9,763 bases of DNA from Bryobacteraceae bacterium (GCA_025350445.1 JANXXV010001040.1:1-9763), one strand, 5' to 3'. Shown: positions 1-5,961, counted from the stretch's first letter. A program made the numbers and translations. Notes: generated by a model from the letters alone, not told the origin.

Positions 1-19
1 GTAACGTACTGATTTTACT

Positions 20-43
20 GAACCGTGACCGTCAGGGAGCGGT
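20..43 (+). repeat. Dispersed short repeat, copy 1 (SRDREGA-type)
   Basis: This 24-base segment matches 22 of 24 positions of copy 2 (5068-5091), differing at its third and fourteenth bases. It contains the shared half CCGTGACCGT and ends AGGGAGCGGT. It lies just upstream of the decayed FecR-like fragment. Flanking bases are not shared with the other copies, so the conserved unit seen here is about 24-27 bp. Confidence 0.7.
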
Positions 44-99
44 AACGAAAAGCTGGGATTACGGCAAAATCACAAGGTGAACTGCCGTTTTTAGGTTCA

Positions 100-528
100 A
101 GGATCCTGTCCGTTCAAACCGGCTGGGTTGCGTTTCAGGCCGGCCCGATTGAATCGTTCATACCGGCCGGAGCGGCTTGCCGGACCCGGCCGCGCACAGG
201 TCCGGGATTGCCCTACTTCGAGAATGCTTCGAAAGAACTGCGGGATGCCATTTCGAAGTTTGATGCGAGTGCGGGACGCGAAGGTCTGGATGCGATTCTT
301 TCCGGCGCCCGCCGGGACGACGCACTTACACTTTGGCGCCTTGTTATCCGAACGTCGGGCGAAGAGCGCGAATTGGTTGTTCGCCGATTCGCGAACCTTG
401 TTCCGGGAATAGATGAAGCCGGGCTTCGGGCCGGGAACAGCAAGGCCGCCGACCAAGCATGCGACGCTCCAGGACTCGGTGGCGCGACTTGGCGGCGTAG
501 CTGGAAGCATAGTTGGCAGTCGCCGTAA
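100..528 (+). pseudogene. Decayed C-terminal fragment of a FecR-like/anti-sigma-type regulator
   Basis: The frame is open from position 46 to a TAA at 526-528 but has no convincing start. A TTG at 208 is the only obvious candidate and would cut into the conserved-looking part. The translation includes SVQTGWVAFQ and FIPAGAACRTRP, then GLPYFENASKELRDAISKFD, then DDALTLWRL and a final APGLGGATWRRSWKHSW. I recall this order from the C-terminal half of FecR-like proteins of Solibacter-type bacteria, where the final block carries more tryptophans. Here several such positions look substituted (ACDAP, TWRR), which suggests decay. The N-terminal membrane and FecR parts are absent and repeat copy 1 lies just upstream. 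Such proteins normally sense or restrain a sigma factor from the membrane, and this fragment could not do so. The family assignment is from memory; a short hypothetical gene starting at 208 is the alternative. Confidence 0.42.
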
Positions 529-532
529 GATG

Positions 533-550
533 GCGGCGCGACCGCGCCGC
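533..550. terminator. GC-rich hairpin between convergent genes
   Basis: GCGGCGCG (533-540) and CGCGCCGC (543-550) are perfect reverse complements, folding as a 7-bp stem with a 4-base loop. The hairpin sits in the 48-bp gap between the end of the FecR-like fragment (528) and the end of the membrane protein gene on the other strand (577). That is the expected place for a bidirectional terminator. No T-run follows on either strand, so factor-independent termination is uncertain. Confidence 0.35.
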
Positions 551-576
551 GTTGATCGAATTTGACCGCCGTGCGG

Positions 577-894
577 TTAGGTGCGCCGCAGTATCCAGTG
601 CCAAACCATCCATGAAGACGGCACATACACCAGCGCGTAGATCACAAGAAATTTCCGGATACTCCGTGCGGGCGGCAGAAAGGCGGCGAGCAGGTAGATA
701 GCGGCCATGATGAAATAGAAAGCCAGATCCGACAGCCCGGCATCGTTGGCACCGTGGCGCAGGTCAACCGTGAAGAAATTCAACAGCCACAAGGCGAACA
801 GTAGCGGCCCGATATGGATATGCGATCCGTGGCCTACTGTGGCGGTCTTAACGGAAGGGGTTGACGACGCGAACCCGTCCGTACTGTTGTCCAT
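577..894 (-). CDS. Small three-helix membrane protein, unknown function
   Basis: This 105-residue protein is not recognised. After a polar N-terminus of about 27 residues there are three hydrophobic stretches: GPLLFALWLLNFFTV (about 29-43), LAFYFIMAAIYLLAAFL (about 57-73) and FLVIYALVYVPSSWMVWHWIL (about 82-102). A short basic tail, RRT, ends it. The ATG at 894 lies inside the PIN toxin gene, giving a 47-bp overlap in another frame. No alternative GTG or TTG start lies before the first helix. The sequence before this ATG contains AGGA about nine bases upstream, a usable ribosome site, so co-translation with the toxin is plausible. It would form the third gene of the antitoxin-toxin transcript. 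The clear hydrophobic pattern is the main reason to believe it is real; no motif hints at a reaction. Confidence 0.6.
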   Translation of the reverse strand: MDNSTDGFASSTPSVKTATVGHGSHIHIGPLLFALWLLNFFTVDLRHGANDAGLSDLAFYFIMAAIYLLAAFLPPARSIRKFLVIYALVYVPSSWMVWHWILRRT

Positions 895-1261
895 CCTTCA
901 AGTCCTCCGAGAAGACCGTCTTGGCGCCCAAAGATTCGGCGGCCGTCAAAATCGCTGCATCCCAGTAAGATATGACAAAGCGCTGTGATACTTCCACCGC
1001 TATTTTCACGAACTGCCGGTCAATGGCCTGGCATGGAAATTCCGCCCACTGTTCGATCCATTCCAAGGCTTCGGCGGTTGTGAGCGGCGTCGCGGCCTTT
1101 CGTACGACAGTTACAAAAAACTCCTGCAACACCTGAGCGGAGATGCCGAAGTCTTCTGTCTGGATGAGCCTCAGAGCCTGGCGCCGTTTCGGCTCGTCCC
1201 TACCTGCTCCGATGGCAGCGTAGACCAAGACGTTTGTGTCGAAGAACACCTCAGCGTTCAT
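848..1261 (-). CDS. vapC: PIN-domain ribonuclease toxin (VapC-like)
   Basis: This 137-residue PIN-domain protein has the usual VapC length. The four acidic residues that bind the metal in the PIN active site are all visible: D8 in FFDTNVLVYA, E47 in VLQEFF, D101 in SYWDAAI and D120 in FSEDL. Known family members cleave RNA, often tRNA or rRNA, when free of their antitoxin. The ATG at 1261 overlaps the last 11 bp of the upstream RHH antitoxin gene, the standard antitoxin-first arrangement with coupled translation. The 3' end overlaps the small membrane protein gene by 47 bp. The intact acidic set suggests an active enzyme. Its RNA target cannot be read from the sequence. Confidence 0.9.
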   Translation of the reverse strand: MNAEVFFDTNVLVYAAIGAGRDEPKRRQALRLIQTEDFGISAQVLQEFFVTVVRKAATPLTTAEALEWIEQWAEFPCQAIDRQFVKIAVEVSQRFVISYWDAAILTAAESLGAKTVFSEDLKDGQQYGRVRVVNPFR

Positions 1262-1481
1262 GCAGATCGTCTCGGCGCCAAGTCTTGTCGCCGAGTTGAC
1301 CTTGAGACTGTTGACTCAATTCCTGTAACCGGCTACGAGCCCGGCGCGCTCGATCTTCATGTTGCGCCACGTTGCCCAGGTATTCACGGACCAGGGCATT
1401 TACGCTGGAATTCCGTTCGGCAGCATAGCGCCGCACGGTCGTCAACACCTCGTCCTCTACGCTAAGCGTGATGTTCTTCAT
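1251..1481 (-). CDS. Ribbon-helix-helix antitoxin (VapB-like)
   Basis: The gene encodes 76 residues. It opens with MKNITLSVEDEVLTTVRRYAAERNSSVNALVREYLGNV, the classic ribbon-helix-helix pattern: a beta strand (NITLSV), helix 1 (about 9-22) and helix 2 starting at SSVNALV (about 25-37). RHH dimers bind DNA with the paired strands. The charged C-terminal half (HEDRARRARSRLQEL, then a Q/S-rich stretch) would embrace and neutralise the PIN toxin. Longer in-frame starts upstream would run into the enolase gene; the ATG at 1481 matches the start of the domain exactly. It precedes and overlaps the toxin gene by 11 bp. A palindrome ending one base before the ATG is the natural autoregulatory operator. 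No Shine-Dalgarno precedes this ATG, consistent with a leaderless or near-leaderless message. Confidence 0.87.
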   Translation of the reverse strand: MKNITLSVEDEVLTTVRRYAAERNSSVNALVREYLGNVAQHEDRARRARSRLQELSQQSQGQLGDKTWRRDDLHER

Positions 1482-1482
1482 G

Positions 1483-1507
1483 CACACAGTATACGTGTAA
1501 CTGTGTG
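1483..1507 (-). promoter_or_regulatory. Operator-like palindrome upstream of the antitoxin
   Basis: CACACAGT (1483-1490) and ACTGTGTG (1500-1507) form a perfect inverted repeat with 8-bp arms and a 9-base spacer. It ends one base before the antitoxin ATG and overlaps the candidate -10 box. RHH antitoxins usually bind such short inverted repeats to repress their own operon, so this is the likely operator. That role is inferred from placement and symmetry. Confidence 0.55.
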
Positions 1508-1517
1508 AACAAAGCAA
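1488..1517 (-). promoter_or_regulatory. Candidate toxin-antitoxin promoter
   Basis: Reading the minus strand, TTGCTT (1517-1512) and TATACT (1493-1488) are separated by 18 bp and resemble sigma-70 -35 and -10 boxes. The -10 match is good (5 of 6) and the -35 match is weak. The -10 box ends only six bases before the antitoxin ATG, so transcription would begin at or very near the start codon and leave no room for a ribosome site. Confidence 0.42.
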
Positions 1518-1530
1518 TACCCTATTGCTT
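1512..1530 (-). terminator. AT-rich hairpin at the end of the enolase gene
   Basis: AAGCAATACCCTATTGCTT is a perfect 8-bp stem with a 3-base loop. It spans the enolase stop codon (1522-1524). On the minus strand the 3' arm is followed by T-rich bases (TGTT), giving a weak intrinsic-terminator look. The same 3' arm contains the candidate -35 box of the toxin-antitoxin promoter. The stem is A/T-rich, so the terminator strength is doubtful. Confidence 0.4.
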
Positions 1531-2868
1531 AATGATCGACCCGTCCCGCTTCCGCACCTCGCCCCAACCGCCGTTGTACTGCTGGCGTTCGCCGCGCTCG
1601 CCGGTGCCGAAGGGATACTTCGCGGCGGCCTTCTCGTCGATCTCGATACCCCAGCCGGGGTTCTCGTTGGCGTAGAGGTAGCCATCCTTCATCTCCGGGC
1701 ATCCTTTGAATACCTCCTGGAGCCGCTCGCTGAAGGGACTGTATTCCTGCACGCCGAAGTTGACGCTGACCAGATCGAGCGCCACGTTCGCAGCGTGACC
1801 GATGGGCGATACGTCGCCGGGGCCATGCCATGCCGTCTTGACGCCGAAGAGCTCGCCTAGAATCGCCACCTTTCTGCACGGAGTGATGCCGCCGGCTTGT
1901 GAAACGTGGATGCGGATGTAATCGATGAGGCGCTCGGCGATCAACGGGCTCCATTCGTGTGGACTGTTGAATAGCTCGCCCATGGCGATGGGAGTGGCGC
2001 ATTGCTGGCGGATCTGGCGGAAGTAGGCGATGTCCTCAGGCGACAGCGGATCTTCCATAAAGAAGAGCTTGAACTTTTCGGCGTCCTTGCAAAACTGGAC
2101 CGCCTGGTTCGGGGTCACGCGTTCGTGAACGTCGTGCAGCAGTTCGATGTCTTCGCCCAGATCCTTGCGGCAGGCCTCGAACATTTTGAGGGCACGGCGG
2201 ATGTACGGCGCGGGCTCATAGACCGGGGCGTTGTGCAGGGCTTTCACTTTCACTTCGGACCGGCCCGCTCCATAGCCTGCCATGCCGGCCACGCCAATTT
2301 GCACGCGAACGTGACGGAAGCCGCGGCTCATATAGCTGCGGACGCTGTCGATCACTTCGGGGATCTCGTTGCCGGAGGCGTGGCCGTAGCAGTCGGCCGC
2401 CTCGCGCAGTTTGCCGCCGAGTAATTGGTACACGGGCATGCCGGCCTGGCGTCCCTTGATGTCCCATAGGGCCTGATCGACGCCGCTGATGGCGTTGTTC
2501 AACACCGGGCCATTGCGCCAATACGAGCTGTTGTAGAGTGCCTGCCACGTATCGTCGATGCGATCCGCCGGTTTGCCGATCAGGAACGGCTTGGCGTAGC
2601 GATTCACCGCTTCCACGACGAGGTCCGCGCGCTGCGTGAAGGTGGCGCAGCCGTAACCGTACAATCCGTCCTGGTCGGTTGTGATCTTCACTACCGCTAA
2701 CCGCAGACCGGCCGGGGCGGTGGCGATTACGCTCACATCCTTGATCTTGGGCGATGGTGTGCCTCGTGTGGCCCTGGCTACCTTTTCCTGCGCGGCGGCT
2801 TCCCTGGGCGACATAAACGCGGCGGCTGCTGCTCCGCTGGCCATCTTGAATAAATTGCGGCGGTTCAT
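1522..2868 (-). CDS. Tat-exported mannonate dehydratase-like enolase-superfamily enzyme
   Basis: This 448-residue member of the enolase superfamily belongs to the mannonate dehydratase/RspA-like branch. The N-terminus MNRRNLFKMASGAAAAAFMS carries a twin-arginine motif, so folded export is predicted. A capping domain follows (about 40-155), then a TIM barrel. Visible metal ligands are D246 in LLHDVHER, E272 in FMEDP and E298 in MGELF. H248, R319-H321 in RIHVSQAGG and H348 in WHGPGD fit conserved catalytic or binding positions. R188 and Y199 (HVRVQ...GYGAGR) fit the Arg/Tyr pair known in ManD, with the loop one residue shorter. ManD converts D-mannonate to 2-keto-3-deoxygluconate, but relatives include weak or gluconate-specific enzymes, so the substrate is open. 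The ATG at 2868 has GGAG six bases upstream and shares ATGA with the CcmD-like gene, so it should be translated with the ccm genes. Confidence 0.85.
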   Translation of the reverse strand: MNRRNLFKMASGAAAAAFMSPREAAAQEKVARATRGTPSPKIKDVSVIATAPAGLRLAVVKITTDQDGLYGYGCATFTQRADLVVEAVNRYAKPFLIGKPADRIDDTWQALYNSSYWRNGPVLNNAISGVDQALWDIKGRQAGMPVYQLLGGKLREAADCYGHASGNEIPEVIDSVRSYMSRGFRHVRVQIGVAGMAGYGAGRSEVKVKALHNAPVYEPAPYIRRALKMFEACRKDLGEDIELLHDVHERVTPNQAVQFCKDAEKFKLFFMEDPLSPEDIAYFRQIRQQCATPIAMGELFNSPHEWSPLIAERLIDYIRIHVSQAGGITPCRKVAILGELFGVKTAWHGPGDVSPIGHAANVALDLVSVNFGVQEYSPFSERLQEVFKGCPEMKDGYLYANENPGWGIEIDEKAAAKYPFGTGERGERQQYNGGWGEVRKRDGSIIKQ

Positions 2869-3020
2869 TTCCTGCTCCCCTCTTCGATCAGCTTCTTCAG
2901 CCGGTCCATTTCCTGGTGAATCTGCTTCTCTCTCGACACCAACGTGATTACATATATCACAAGGACCGCCCACGCTGCGGCGAATCCATAAAACATATAG
3001 GTGAAGTTTCGTGAGTCCAT
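2865..3020 (-). CDS. ccmD: CcmD-like small membrane protein
   Basis: This 51-residue protein has one transmembrane helix (about 9-28, YMFYGFAAAWAVLVIYVITL). A charged, probably coiled-coil tail follows (SREKQIHQEMDRLKKLIEE). Size, topology and place directly after ccmC match CcmD, which in the cytochrome c maturation system helps release holo-CcmE from the CcmABC complex. CcmD proteins are poorly conserved, so the call leans on context. The ATG at 3020 is preceded by AAGGA three bases upstream. The gap from ccmC is 8 bp, and the TGA overlaps the next gene's ATG. The gene would be missed by a length cut-off. Confidence 0.75.
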   Translation of the reverse strand: MDSRNFTYMFYGFAAAWAVLVIYVITLVSREKQIHQEMDRLKKLIEEGSRK

Positions 3021-3028
3021 GATTCCTT

Positions 3029-3712
3029 CTAGATTTCGTGAGCTTGACGGCGGAATCCGTCGAGCAACCGTTGGGTGTTTTCCTGCCTCAATCGGATGCT
3101 GAGTAAGATGAGAGCGAAGACGCCCAAGGCCAGCAGGTTCCAATACGCGGCTGGCTGCATTCCCGGGGCCATGCCGCCGCCTCCGCGAATGGTGAGTACC
3201 GGGCCGGGGTGTTGTGTACGCCACCACTCGATGGATTTCCAACTGATGATTACACCGGGAAAGGTGAAGAGCGAGATGACGGCCGAGTAGCGGGCGCGCG
3301 CTGTCGGTTCCTCAATGGCACGACGGAATATGAGATACGCGGCATAGGCGAGCCAAGACACGAGAGTGGACGTAAGTCTGGCGTCCCATGCCCACCAGAT
3401 TCCCCAGATGACCCTTGCCCAGATCATCCCTGTTATTAGCACGACTGCGCCGAACGCGAGAGTCAGCTCCGTGGCGGATACCGCGAATGCATCCCACCAC
3501 AGATTGCGCCGGTAGAGATACATGATGCTGCCAATGAGCGATAGGAAAGAGCAGAGGCCGGCAGCCATGGCGGACGGGAAATGGAAGGTGAAGATCCGCC
3601 AAATGGCGCCCTGGTTGGCCTCGTCCGGCAAGACCAGCAGAATATTGTAAAGGTTCACGACCAGCAGCACAGCCACGGCCGCGCCGAGTACATAGACGAT
3701 TTTTTCGCGCAT
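3029..3712 (-). CDS. ccmC: Heme exporter/cytochrome c biogenesis protein CcmC
   Basis: This 227-residue polytopic membrane protein has about six helices, the normal CcmC size. The tryptophan-rich WWD signature is clear at residues 103-110 (WGIWWAWD), followed by ARLTS. The two histidines that coordinate heme in the family fit H44 (TFHFPSA) and H168 (WWRTQHPGP), one on each side of the WWD loop. CcmC places heme on the periplasmic chaperone CcmE during c-type cytochrome maturation. The ATG at 3712 lies three bases after the ccmB stop, with a TAGGT-like ribosome site within the ccmB end. CcmD follows after 8 bp. The WWD domain is shared with CcmF and CcsA, but length and position after ccmB favour CcmC. 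Confidence 0.94.
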   Translation of the reverse strand: MREKIVYVLGAAVAVLLVVNLYNILLVLPDEANQGAIWRIFTFHFPSAMAAGLCSFLSLIGSIMYLYRRNLWWDAFAVSATELTLAFGAVVLITGMIWARVIWGIWWAWDARLTSTLVSWLAYAAYLIFRRAIEEPTARARYSAVISLFTFPGVIISWKSIEWWRTQHPGPVLTIRGGGGMAPGMQPAAYWNLLALGVFALILLSIRLRQENTQRLLDGFRRQAHEI

Positions 3713-3715
3713 AAG

Positions 3716-4396
3716 TTAACCTACTAAGACGGTATCCACAAGAGCCAAGCCTAACAGAGTATAAATCAGATCGAAGCCGGCCAGCAGCTTCAACCACGGG
3801 TAGTAGTCGGGCGTGAGCGGCTCACCAACTGCGAGAAGTGTGGTGAGTTGGATGGCTGCCAGCAATCCGGGGATCATGATCGGATACACCAGCGTCGGCA
3901 GCATCAACTCGCGGAGCCGCATGTTCACGGTAAGCGCGCTGAACATGGTGCCCACGACAGTGAGGCCCCATGTGGTCAAGACCAGGACCAGCAGCAACAT
4001 GCCAAACTGCTTGGTCCAATTCACGTTGTAGAAGAGGCCGAAGATGGGCAGAGAGACTATCTCCACGGTGATCAGGATCAGCATGTTCGCCATCACCTTT
4101 CCCAAGAACAGTGCGCTGGGCGGCAAGGGTGAGGCGATCAATGCGTCCAGGCAATCGTTGGGCAGTTCGCGGGCGAAGCTGCGGTTTAGCACGAGGGCTC
4201 CAGCGAAGGCGAATACAAGCCAAAGCAGTCCGCCGCATATGGCGCGGGTTTCCTCCGCGGTGGGGTCGAAGGCAAAGCTGAACAGCAGCAGAATGACGAG
4301 CGAAAAGGACAGCGATGCGTTGATGGTCTCTTTGCCGCGCAACTCGGCGCGCAGGTCTTTCCCTGCGATGACCAAACTCTGACGTATGAATCTCAA
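3716..4396 (-). CDS. ccmB: Heme exporter permease CcmB
   Basis: This 226-residue protein has six hydrophobic helices. It begins with a short amphipathic stretch ending KDLRAELRGKETI, typical of CcmB, followed by a helix at about 29-44. The middle LNRSFARELPNDCLDALIASPLPPSALFLGKV fits the conserved CcmB loop that contacts the ATPase. CcmB is the permease of the CcmAB ABC transporter, which uses ATP to free holo-CcmE from CcmC. The start appears to be TTG at 4396, sharing TTGA with the end of the cyclase gene; the next in-frame TTG (L8) is possible. CcmC follows after 3 bp. No ccmA ATPase gene lies beside it, although ccmA normally precedes ccmB; the cyclase gene stands in that place. Confidence 0.93.
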   Translation of the reverse strand: MRFIRQSLVIAGKDLRAELRGKETINASLSFSLVILLLFSFAFDPTAEETRAICGGLLWLVFAFAGALVLNRSFARELPNDCLDALIASPLPPSALFLGKVMANMLILITVEIVSLPIFGLFYNVNWTKQFGMLLLVLVLTTWGLTVVGTMFSALTVNMRLRELMLPTLVYPIMIPGLLAAIQLTTLLAVGEPLTPDYYPWLKLLAGFDLIYTLLGLALVDTVLVG

Positions 4397-5064
4397 AGTA
4401 CTATTTTGCGCACAACCGCACGGGCGGGCGCTCCGTCGCCGCCCAGAATCTTCAATGGGAGACAGATCAGGTCGTAGCTACCCGGTTCGACCCCGGCTAG
4501 ATCCAGGCCTTCGATCACCCAGATTCCAGCGCCAAGCAAGATCTGGTGCGTCTCCACTCCGTCGCGTTCATAGGCTCCGATGGACAGGTAGTCGATGCCG
4601 ACGGTTTGTACTTTTCGTTCCACCAGGTGCCGCGCGGCGGCGGCGTTGCAGTGTACGAAGGTGGTCTTGAATGTCGCGGGGTCCCAGAGGTTGCGGGTCT
4701 TGAAGAGGATTCGTTCGCCGGGTTGAATGTCGTGTCTGATGAGTTCTTCAGGGACGATGACTTCCGGATGCTCAATCTGGATTACGCGGGCCGGACCGAT
4801 GCCGGCGGTCAACGGCATTTGGTCTATGCTCTCGCGGTTGTTGACGAAGTGCAGCGGGGCGTCCATGTGGGTGCCGGTGTGGGCGCTCATCATCAGGCGC
4901 CTGGCGTTGCAGATGTCGCCGAGGTCCATGTCGAGGGCGCGCGCCATGGAGGGCACGGGGTCGCCAGGCCAGTGGGGCATTCCGGAGTGCAGCGGGACGG
5001 AGATGTCGATCCAGTTGCTCAAGCGCCAGGACCACTTGCTGACGCGCGTGGCTCGGTTACGCAT
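4393..5064 (-). CDS. Metal-dependent cyclase family hydrolase (KynB-like fold)
   Basis: From the ATG at 5064 the protein has 223 residues. The cyclase/arylformamidase family core starts near NWIDISVPLHSGMPHWPGDP. The metal-binding signature HTGTHMDAPLH follows, with two histidines and an aspartate as expected Zn or Mn ligands. The late blocks VQTVGIDYLSIGAYE, ILLGAGIWVIEGLDL and DLICLPLKILGGDGAPARAVVR are typical. Relatives include kynurenine formamidase, but no tryptophan-catabolism gene is near, so the substrate is unknown. The first 14 residues (MRNRATRVSKWSWR) lie largely in repeat copy 2. An in-frame TTG at 5022 gives a 209-residue protein starting at MSNWIDIS, close to normal family length, and may be the true start; neither has a strong ribosome site. 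The end shares TTGA with ccmB, suggesting coupling. Confidence 0.85.
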   Translation of the reverse strand: MRNRATRVSKWSWRLSNWIDISVPLHSGMPHWPGDPVPSMARALDMDLGDICNARRLMMSAHTGTHMDAPLHFVNNRESIDQMPLTAGIGPARVIQIEHPEVIVPEELIRHDIQPGERILFKTRNLWDPATFKTTFVHCNAAAARHLVERKVQTVGIDYLSIGAYERDGVETHQILLGAGIWVIEGLDLAGVEPGSYDLICLPLKILGGDGAPARAVVRKIVL

Positions 5065-5091
5065 TCCGAGCCGTGACCGTGAGGGAGCGGT
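5035..5091 (-). repeat. Dispersed short repeat, copy 2, with hairpin
   Basis: Bases 5065-5091 match copy 3 (6544-6570, reverse orientation) at 26 of 27 positions and copy 1 at 22 of 24. Next to this core lies GGCTCGG (5050-5056), which pairs with CCGAGCC (5066-5072) around a 9-base loop, so this copy can form a hairpin. The left part reads CTGACGCGCG, which I recall as the partner half of this repeat in related genomes. The element fills most of the gap upstream of the cyclase gene and contains its candidate ATG. The left boundary is approximate. Confidence 0.65.
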
Positions 5092-5117
5092 TGCACAGTT
5101 TGTTTCATGGAGAGGTG

Positions 5118-5906
5118 TTAGCGCTCGATGATCGGCCGCAACGGACGATAGTAGATGTTGCGGAACGCCACCGGGCCGTGATCGCCTTGCAGCATGATGG
5201 GATTCATGGCCGCTTCCGGGATGCTCATCGAGGCGCGGGTTGGGCCATCGACTTCGACGTTGTCCTGGACCACAAGTCCGTTGTGCAGCACATGGATGAA
5301 CTTGCCATTTTCTGCCTTCTTGCCGGCTGCATCGAAGCGGGGAGCGCGGAACCAGATGTGATACGACTGCCATTCGCCTGGAGCGCGGCTGGCATTCACT
5401 TTCGGGGCCGAGCCGCCAACGCCTTTGTTGTCGATCCATTTGTGATAGACGCCACCGCCGTCGGAAGAAGTCATCTCATGCGTAGAACCGAAGCTGTCGA
5501 AGACCTGAATTTCGTAGAGGCCATGGAGGTAGACTCCGGAGTTCGATCCTTTGGCGAGCATGAATTCGACGTAGAGTTCGATGTCGCCGAATTTCTGTTC
5601 GGTGACCAGATTCACGGTCCGGCCCGTGAGGCTGTTGAGAATGCGGTCGCCGGGTTCCTTGATTGCGCCCAGGCGGGTTGGGCCGAGCAGTCGATCCCAC
5701 CAGACGCCTTTGGTAGTGAGCCACTCGTGCGGTTTGCCGTCCACTCCGATCCAGCCGCTGAGGTCGGTTCCGTTGAGCAGGGGCTTCCATCCGTCTTCCA
5801 CCAGATAGGGGGCGTCGCCGTGCGATTCCCCGTCGTTAAAATTCGGATGACGCTGGGCTTGGAGCGTGGCACAGCCCAGTAAGAGGATTAGAAGCGTGGT
5901 TCTCAT
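5118..5906 (-). CDS. Secreted DUF1080 protein (3-keto-disaccharide hydrolase-type domain)
   Basis: The gene encodes 262 residues. The N-terminus MRTTLLILLLGCATLQAQ is a short signal peptide. Cleavage after LQA is likely; LLLGC resembles a lipobox but sits unusually close to the start. The mature part carries one DUF1080 (PF06439) domain: LLNGTDLSGW at 43-52, the strand FGDIELYVEFML around 106-117, and the signature SNSGVYLHGLYEIQVFDS at 121-138. It closes with a jelly-roll end (GPVAFRNIYYRPL). The fold resembles concanavalin-like glucanases. Some members hydrolyse 3-keto-disaccharides, and many are uncharacterised exported proteins of Acidobacteriota, Planctomycetes and Bacteroidetes. It is probably the first gene of the cluster that runs through the cyclase, ccmBCD and the enolase, although the 53-bp gap with the repeat may separate it. 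The ATG at 5906 has only a weak ribosome site. Confidence 0.87.
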   Translation of the reverse strand: MRTTLLILLLGCATLQAQRHPNFNDGESHGDAPYLVEDGWKPLLNGTDLSGWIGVDGKPHEWLTTKGVWWDRLLGPTRLGAIKEPGDRILNSLTGRTVNLVTEQKFGDIELYVEFMLAKGSNSGVYLHGLYEIQVFDSFGSTHEMTSSDGGGVYHKWIDNKGVGGSAPKVNASRAPGEWQSYHIWFRAPRFDAAGKKAENGKFIHVLHNGLVVQDNVEVDGPTRASMSIPEAAMNPIMLQGDHGPVAFRNIYYRPLRPIIER

Positions 5907-5961
5907 GCGCTATTAATTCTCTGCTATCTGCCGGGCCGACGCAAATCCCGGCTAGTATGAA
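5907..5961. promoter_or_regulatory. Divergent intergenic region
   Basis: This 55-bp gap separates the divergent DUF1080 and glycosyltransferase genes and should hold both start regions. Toward DUF1080 a weak pair TTGCGT/GAGAAT with 17-bp spacing can be drawn. Toward the glycosyltransferase only TAGTAT just before the start is seen. A small CCGGG/CCCGG dyad lies between them. No convincing promoter or operator stands out. Confidence 0.25.

Noticed and set aside
208..528. Intact 106-residue gene starting at TTG 208
   Set aside because: The recognisable similarity continues upstream of 208 in the same frame without a start, so a truncated remnant fits better than a complete small gene.
1482..1685. 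N-terminal extension of the antitoxin to 1685
   Set aside because: It runs through the enolase C-terminus in another frame and is low-complexity Thr/Arg/Ser/Pro-rich; the RHH domain begins at the ATG at 1481.
2869..2973. N-terminal extension of the enolase-family gene to 2973
   Set aside because: The extra 35 residues overlap the CcmD-like gene and would hide the twin-arginine signal, which starts exactly at the ATG at 2868 behind a good ribosome site.
3312..3797. 161-residue minus-strand frame across ccmB and ccmC
   Set aside because: It overlaps two well-supported membrane protein genes in another frame and has no coherent hydrophobic or domain pattern.
5065..5439. N-terminal extension of the cyclase gene to 5439
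   Set aside because: The extra residues are Arg/Pro/Ser-rich, run antisense through the real DUF1080 gene and cross the repeat; family homology starts near 5020.
5073..5882. 269-residue plus-strand open frame
   Set aside because: It lies opposite the DUF1080 gene, whose signal peptide and SNSGVYLHGLYEIQVFDS signature are clear. The plus-strand translation shows no domain or hydrophobic pattern, so it is a shadow.
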